DNA from: Chlamydia trachomatis
Lineage (GTDB): Bacteria > Chlamydiota > Chlamydiia > Chlamydiales > 2-12-FULL-49-11
Length of the DNA stretch: 19,075 bases
Direction: 5' to 3'
Assembly: GCA_945870925.1 (NCBI GenBank)
Contig: CAMBTZ010000010.1
Coordinates: forward strand, 1 to 19,075
Each line of letters opens with the position of its first letter. The first letter of the stretch is position 1. This document shows, one piece after another, positions 14,353 through 19,075 of the stretch. The notes under the pieces were generated by a model, which worked only from the letters and a program-made list of their open reading frames with translations, was not told the origin of the DNA and ran no database searches. The position numbers and the translations under genes were made by a program.

Positions 14353-17095
14353 ATATAGGCTTAGGCTGCTGATCACCAAAAGGCTTTCTCTTACCTTTTT
14401 TTAACACCGCTTGTGGCAATGGAGGTGGCAATTTTTTGCTAACATTTTGAAATGCTTCAAGTTTTGATTTTTTATCTTTTGTATCAAAAGTTCCTGCGAT
14501 AATTTGATCAAGATCCTCTTTTTCTAAGGTCTCAAACTCGATCAATAAATCAGCTATCATTTTTAGCGTTTCATAATTTTCACGCAAAATCACTTCTGCC
14601 TTTTTATATGCATTATCTAACAAACTCTTGATCTCTACGTCGATAAGGCGTGCTGTATCTTCTGAATACGTCTTTTCATGAAATCCAGAAATTAGGTTTC
14701 CATCTCCACCATCTCCAAAGCTAATCATCCCAACTTTTTCAGACATTCCCCATTCACAAACCATAGAGCGAGCAAGCTGCGTAGCCTGCTTTATGTCCAT
14801 AGAAGCCCCACTTGAAGCATCGTAATTAGAAATTTCTTCTGCTACCCTGCCGCCCATTAAAACTGCAAGCTGATCTAGAAGCTCTTTTTTTGCATAATTC
14901 ACCCTATTTGTCATAGGCTCAAAATGGGTTGCTCCAAGACTTCTTCCCCTTGGAATGATTGTCACCTTAGAAACTGGATCAGAGGTTTTTAATAAAAGTG
15001 AAATCAGTGCATGACCACCTTCATGCCATGCTGTAGTAATAAGATCCGCATTCTCCATCTGAAGACTTCTTCTCTCTTTACCAAAAATTACTTTTTCGCC
15101 CGCATATAAGAGATCTTCTTGAGTAACAGAATCCCTATTCTTTTTTGCTGCATAGAGAGCGCCTTCATTGATTATATTAGCTATATCCGCGCCAGCAAGA
15201 CCCGCAGTTCTCTTTGCAAGCACTTTTAAATCAACATTATCAGCAATTTTAACATTTTTTACATGAACTTTAACTATAGCCAATCTACCCATATAATCCG
15301 GGAGATTCACATATACACTTCTGTCAAATCTACCAGGCCTAAGTAACGCCTTATCAAGCACATCAGGCCTATTTGTCGCAGCAATCATAATGACACCTTC
15401 AGATGATTCCATTCCATCCACTTCCACAAGCAACTGATTAAGCGTCTGTTCTCTTTCATCATGTCCACCACCAAGTCCAGAACCTCTATGACGACCCACA
15501 GCATCAATTTCATCAATAAAGATAATGCAAGGAGCACTTTTTCTTGCCTGATCAAATAGATCTCTTACACGCGATGCTCCGACCCCAACAAACATCTCAA
15601 CGAAATCCGATCCTGATATTGAAAAGAAAGGGACACCTGCTTCACCTGAAACTGCCTTAGCAATAAGAGTTTTTCCGGTACCCGGAGCTCCTACTAATAA
15701 TACTCCTTTAGGAATCTTTGCACCGAGCTTTGTATATTTTGCAGGCGATTTTAAGAAATCCACTATTTCTTCAAGCTCTTCTTTTGCCTCATCAATTCCG
15801 GCAACATCATCAAATGTAACTCTTTGATTACTTTTATTAAGAAGTTTTGCAGGTGATTTACCAAAACTCATAGCTGATGAACCGACACCCTTCATTTGTC
15901 TGGAAAAAATAAAATATAAAAGGAGAGCCACCAGAATTATTGGCAAAAAGGTAAAAAGGTAACTAATATAATTTGGGGCAGCTTCTTCACTTTTAAAAGT
16001 TTTTTCTAAAACAGCTGACCTTGGTTGATCAGGAGCCTTAAACATCAACCCTTTATTATCAGAAAATGCTTGCCACTCTCTATCACTTTGAGCAAACCAG
16101 CGCGAATATTCATCCGGATTTATTTTTTCTAGCGCTTTAGTTGAAACCTCTTGATTATGGAAAAACCAAATGGCTGATGCAACTTTTGTACGAGCTTTAT
16201 CAAGCTGAGCTATATTTTTCTTTAAATCAGCATTTACTTTTTCAAATAGAGTCAAATATTCTAAATAATTTCTTGTCGATCTTAGATCATAAAGCCTAGA
16301 ATTCTCTTGTTCTTTTACTACTTCACCTACAATCATTTCTAAATTATTAAACGCACTAGCAAAGGTCTCGTATCGCATAGATAGTGTCGCTTGAGGATCG
16401 GCTAAAGCTTTTTCAACAGACAGCTCAATTTCTCTCAAGTTTCTTTTTATTGCCTCATTTCCAATCCCAATCTTAGCAGATCTAATCTCATCTAAGAAAC
16501 TTTGCAAACCCTTCCCTAAAAGAGATAGATTTGCACTTGTTTTATCCTTAGTTGCAGTCTCATAAAGAGCTTTAAGCTGAGGAAGAGTAACCATCCCGGC
16601 TACTGATGGAAGCTCTTTAATCACAACAGAATTCAAACGATCAGAGCTATCAAAACTTTTAGAAACAACAACAAATCCACCATCAGGAATTTTTACCCCT
16701 GCAATACCGAGAAAATATATAGCTGACTCAAATACTTGATTTTGAAGAGCTTTTAACTCCTCTAATAACGTAGATTGCTGACTTGCAAGCTCATGATTTT
16801 GATTTAAAAGACTTAAATAACGATATCTCTCTTTAGCAGAATCAGACAAGTTCTCATGAAATTGACCGGAAAATGTTACCAAATTATCATTGAGAGAAGT
16901 CTTTCTACTCTCTTGAAGATTAATAAGATCAAGATTTACAAGGTGTTCCACTTGATGACTAAAGGAAACCCCTGCTCCTTTTGTGTCCGATAGATTCTGA
17001 AAAATCAGAATTGCTATCAATCCCACCACAAAAAAGATAAAGATCCCCGGGAAGTTTTTTTTATTGTCTGGCTTCATGTCATTGTCTTTTTTCAT
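14351..17095 (-). CDS. ftsH: ATP-dependent zinc metalloprotease FtsH
   Basis: FtsH is a membrane-bound AAA+ hexameric protease that extracts and degrades damaged or short-lived membrane and cytosolic proteins. Membrane helices lie at about 15-35 and 376-397. The AAA domain has Walker A GAPGTGKT (469-476), Walker B IIFIDEID (524-531), and the second region of homology ATNRPDVLDKALLRPGRFDR (573-592). The protease site is HEGGH (691-695), with the third zinc ligand D767 in DIKQAT. The 340-residue region between the helices is far longer than the 70 or so in E. coli FtsH and contains helical, coiled-coil-like segments; this matches the large chlamydial form (about 913 residues as I recall). The C-terminus is proline- and lysine-rich. 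No Shine-Dalgarno precedes ATG 17095; an ATG six codons further in is an alternative. Confidence 0.97.
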   Translation of the reverse strand: MKKDNDMKPDNKKNFPGIFIFFVVGLIAILIFQNLSDTKGAGVSFSHQVEHLVNLDLINLQESRKTSLNDNLVTFSGQFHENLSDSAKERYRYLSLLNQNHELASQQSTLLEELKALQNQVFESAIYFLGIAGVKIPDGGFVVVSKSFDSSDRLNSVVIKELPSVAGMVTLPQLKALYETATKDKTSANLSLLGKGLQSFLDEIRSAKIGIGNEAIKRNLREIELSVEKALADPQATLSMRYETFASAFNNLEMIVGEVVKEQENSRLYDLRSTRNYLEYLTLFEKVNADLKKNIAQLDKARTKVASAIWFFHNQEVSTKALEKINPDEYSRWFAQSDREWQAFSDNKGLMFKAPDQPRSAVLEKTFKSEEAAPNYISYLFTFLPIILVALLLYFIFSRQMKGVGSSAMSFGKSPAKLLNKSNQRVTFDDVAGIDEAKEELEEIVDFLKSPAKYTKLGAKIPKGVLLVGAPGTGKTLIAKAVSGEAGVPFFSISGSDFVEMFVGVGASRVRDLFDQARKSAPCIIFIDEIDAVGRHRGSGLGGGHDEREQTLNQLLVEVDGMESSEGVIMIAATNRPDVLDKALLRPGRFDRSVYVNLPDYMGRLAIVKVHVKNVKIADNVDLKVLAKRTAGLAGADIANIINEGALYAAKKNRDSVTQEDLLYAGEKVIFGKERRSLQMENADLITTAWHEGGHALISLLLKTSDPVSKVTIIPRGRSLGATHFEPMTNRVNYAKKELLDQLAVLMGGRVAEEISNYDASSGASMDIKQATQLARSMVCEWGMSEKVGMISFGDGGDGNLISGFHEKTYSEDTARLIDVEIKSLLDNAYKKAEVILRENYETLKMIADLLIEFETLEKEDLDQIIAGTFDTKDKKSKLEAFQNVSKKLPPPLPQAVLKKGKRKPFGDQQPKPI

Positions 17096-17106
17096 AATTA
17101 ATATCT

Positions 17107-17150
17107 TATATATTTAATGTTATTGTTTACGGTCAATTAATATATTAATT
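17107..17150 (-). promoter_or_regulatory. ftsH promoter with overlapping 16-bp palindrome
   Basis: On the minus strand TTGACC (17136-17131), an 18-base spacer and TATATA (17112-17107) form a possible promoter, with start only a few bases before ATG 17095. A perfect 16-base palindrome, AATTAATATATTAATT (17135-17150), touches the -35. It could be an operator, or a chance product of AT-rich sequence. Confidence 0.4.
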
Positions 17151-17185
17151 ACTCTTAATTGATATGATAAACAAGTAAAATATGT

Positions 17186-17204
17186 TTTCAAGCGTGTATC
17201 GCTT
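17186..17204 (-). terminator. Weak hairpin after tilS
   Basis: On the minus strand AAGCG and CGCTT (17204-17200 and 17194-17190) form a 5-bp stem with a 5-base loop, followed by GAAAACATATTTT. It lies 18 bases after the tilS stop. The short stem and broken T run make it a poor terminator, so read-through into ftsH is likely. Confidence 0.25.
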
Positions 17205-17222
17205 ATATATCGTATTCAATTC

Positions 17223-18488
17223 TCATTTTAAGGTCAAAAGATGATTTGCATAGACTGGCTGATTCCTCACACAACACTTGCCTGTTAGACACTCACCAAC
17301 AATCTGATTACCTTTCCAAATCACTGGCATCCAAGAACGTAAAAAAACAGGGATTTTATGAGTTCGATACCACTCTTTTAACTCCATCCCATTAGGCAAC
17401 TTATTGTTAAGTTTAGGAGGTCCTAAAAAGCAGTCCTGCTCCGGAAAAAAAACAGCAGAACTACCGGCCCAAAGAGATTTCCAATCATCAGGCGGTCTAT
17501 ACTCAGGAAGTGTTGAAATTGAATAACTTGGGAATTCCGGAAGCTTCAAAACAAAAAGGTGATCTCTTTCGACAACCAGCTTCCAATCACCTTTTATAAT
17601 TCTTTTTTGATCACAATCACCTTTAACAAGAATCAACAGCTTTGCCATTTCACCTCTGGAAATATCAATCTTTTCTCTCTTCAAAAGCTCCCTTAAAAGA
17701 GTCTCACCTTCAAGCTCTTCTTTTAATAGCGATACAGATAAATAGTAACCAAAAGGGCCTGGATAAATTTGATGACTCTTCTCTTGAACCTGTTTATTTA
17801 TATACCTCATACACTCTTCTATTCTTTTCCCTAATAGGAGAATATTACCTTTTATCCCTTTCCCAAACGCTTCTTCCAGATAGGGGATCATATCATTACG
17901 CATCCGACTTCTAAGGTATTTAGGATCCTCATTCGTAGAATCTACAAAATATTTAACATTAATAACTTTAAGATAATTAAGAATATCTGTCTTAAAAACT
18001 GAAAGGAGTGGTTTCATGACCCTCATACCATCAAAAATAGTATCCTCTTTCATAGCCGGAATATGCGAAAGAAAACTACCTTCAAAAACTCTCTTTAAAA
18101 TCGTTTCAACTTGATCATCAGCATGATGACCTGTGAATAGAGCATCAAAATCCCCTTTTTTATATTGTTTTTTAAAAAAATTAAGCCTCATTTTCCGGCA
18201 AATATCTTCTAAATTACCATCCCTCAGTTCATTAGATTCGATTTTATATAAATAAAAAGGGATTGAGTGTTTTTCAGCTAGCAACTTAAGTGTATCAGCT
18301 TCTTCAGAGCTTTCTTTTCTCCAACCGTGATCTACGTGACAAATATGAAAATTCCAACCTCCGGCCAAAAGAAGATAAAAAAGAGCTAAAGAATCAGGCC
18401 CTCCAGACAATGCTAGAAGGTACTTACCGTTTTTTGAAAGGGTTTTTTCTAAATATTGTTTTGTTTTTTCCAACATCTTCTCTATCAT
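17223..18488 (-). CDS. tilS: tRNA(Ile)-lysidine synthase TilS
   Basis: TilS ligates lysine to the wobble cytidine (C34) of the CAU-anticodon isoleucine tRNA, so that it reads AUA and not AUG; this is an essential step. The 421-residue protein has the N-type ATP pyrophosphatase loop SGGPDS (28-33), HVDHGWR (51-57), the E-x3-R-x2-R helix (E94, R98, R101), GHHADDQVET (120-129) and the STNEDPKYLRSRMRND block (184-199). The C-terminal tRNA-binding domains end with PVFLRSWMPVIW and IVGECLTGK. Length is close to E. coli TilS (432). No clear Shine-Dalgarno precedes the ATG at 18488, and an ATG at 18476 is possible. It is upstream of ftsH on the same strand with a 127-base gap, an order I recall from Chlamydia. 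Confidence 0.95.
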   Translation of the reverse strand: MIEKMLEKTKQYLEKTLSKNGKYLLALSGGPDSLALFYLLLAGGWNFHICHVDHGWRKESSEEADTLKLLAEKHSIPFYLYKIESNELRDGNLEDICRKMRLNFFKKQYKKGDFDALFTGHHADDQVETILKRVFEGSFLSHIPAMKEDTIFDGMRVMKPLLSVFKTDILNYLKVINVKYFVDSTNEDPKYLRSRMRNDMIPYLEEAFGKGIKGNILLLGKRIEECMRYINKQVQEKSHQIYPGPFGYYLSVSLLKEELEGETLLRELLKREKIDISRGEMAKLLILVKGDCDQKRIIKGDWKLVVERDHLFVLKLPEFPSYSISTLPEYRPPDDWKSLWAGSSAVFFPEQDCFLGPPKLNNKLPNGMELKEWYRTHKIPVFLRSWMPVIWKGNQIVGECLTGKCCVRNQPVYANHLLTLK

Positions 18489-18522
18489 GATATCAAATCA
18501 ATTTATTCGGTATTTAAAACCT

Positions 18523-19075
18523 ATGCCCATTATATGGCGATACATTACAAAAACCTATCTAAAAATCTTCGCCCTCACCGTAGTGACTCTTTTTGGACTA
18601 AGTTTTCTACTTAAGCATAAAAAGCTAACTCTACTTATTGTTGCAGGCGCCACATACAAACAAGCATTTCTTTTATCACTTTGCATGCTGAGTATAACAC
18701 TTCCCCACATAATAGGACTATGCAGCTTTGTGTCATCTATCCTAACCGCCTATAAATTAAATACTTCAGGAGAGCTAACATCGCTAAGGGCAAGCGGCCT
18801 CAGTTTTTCCAAAATTTTTGCTCCCCTCTATTTTGCAGGAGGGTTTTTAATGCTAATAAATATTTTCTTAGTATCAGAGTTTGTCCCACACACAAAATTA
18901 ATGATTAATAAACTTTATCTTGAGTCCCAATCCATTAATCCTTTAGTCATTTTAAGGAAAACAGCACTGCCCATGCTGAAAAATATTTACACAGAAATGG
19001 ATCTAAATTCTACAGGATCAGATGCTAATAATGTTTTAGTTGCGTGTTATTTAGAAAATGAAAAACGAATTTCCC
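18523..19075 (+). CDS. LptF/LptG-family permease (YjgP/YjgQ), 5' part only
   Basis: This open frame runs off the right edge after 184 codons. It begins MPIIWRYITKTYLKIFAL, the usual short amphipathic start before the first membrane helix. A second pair of hydrophobic segments follows (AFLLSLCMLSITLPHIIGL and FFAG-type stretch near LMLINIFLV). The loop TSGELTSLRASGLSFSKIFAP fits the coupling-helix motif 'sEL.alrasG.S' of LptF/LptG, the permease subunits that extract lipopolysaccharide from the inner membrane with the LptB ATPase. The frame is also open back to ATG 18487, which overlaps the tilS start codon; I prefer 18523, though neither start has a good ribosome-binding site. Which of LptF or LptG it is cannot be settled without the rest. 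Confidence 0.82.
   Translation, partial: MPIIWRYITKTYLKIFALTVVTLFGLSFLLKHKKLTLLIVAGATYKQAFLLSLCMLSITLPHIIGLCSFVSSILTAYKLNTSGELTSLRASGLSFSKIFAPLYFAGGFLMLINIFLVSEFVPHTKLMINKLYLESQSINPLVILRKTALPMLKNIYTEMDLNSTGSDANNVLVACYLENEKRIS

Noticed and set aside
1..19075. CRISPR array, insertion sequence transposase, prophage or toxin-antitoxin genes
   Set aside because: I saw no regularly spaced direct repeats, no transposase or integrase motifs, and no recognisable toxin-antitoxin pair. The only mobile-type element is the small palindromic repeat at 3806-3928.

Overview
The window looks like the chromosome of a low-GC bacterium of the phylum Chlamydiae, most likely an environmental lineage (Parachlamydia/Waddlia/Simkania/Rhabdochlamydia side) rather than Chlamydia itself. 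The evidence is an FtsH of 914 residues with the long inter-membrane domain typical of chlamydial FtsH, the tilS-ftsH pair next to an LptF/LptG-type permease gene, and a tandem set of MOMP-like (Lpg1974-type) beta-barrel proteins, which environmental chlamydiae carry in expanded sets. The phylum is inferred from gene content and recalled gene order, not from a search.

Layout. Positions 1-1505 (+): the tail of a membrane protein, a HAD-family phosphatase and an MPPED-like metallophosphoesterase, closed by a hairpin terminator. Positions 1577-2309 (-): a decayed exostosin-like glycosyltransferase gene. Positions 2342-8825 (-): one tightly coupled operon for an efflux machine, comprising a HlyD/YbhG adaptor, a YbhF double ATPase, YbhS and YbhR permeases and a TolC/NodT-type outer membrane lipoprotein. 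A palindromic MITE-like repeat lies in the 5' end of the last gene. Positions 8837-9526 (+): a membrane-anchored FKBP-type isomerase. Positions 9523-12691 (-): three tandem MOMP-like porin genes in one operon. Positions 12814-13540 (+): two overlapping unknown genes, the second encoding an exported protein, driven by a promoter that overlaps the porin promoter face to face. Positions 13533-14084 (-): an exported cyclophilin. Positions 14186-14351 (+): a small structured RNA with its own promoter and terminator, possibly 6S RNA. Positions 14351-18488 (-): ftsH and tilS. Position 18523 to the end (+): the start of an LptF/LptG-type permease gene.

Most of the window concerns the cell envelope: an efflux pump spanning both membranes, three outer membrane barrels, two periplasmic-side prolyl isomerases that could assist barrel folding, FtsH quality control, and an LPS transport permease. 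The most interesting points are the unannotated small RNA, the repeat that changed the start of the outer membrane efflux gene, the recently broken glycosyltransferase gene, the porin triplet with interlocked promoters, and the pair of overlapping genes of unknown function.
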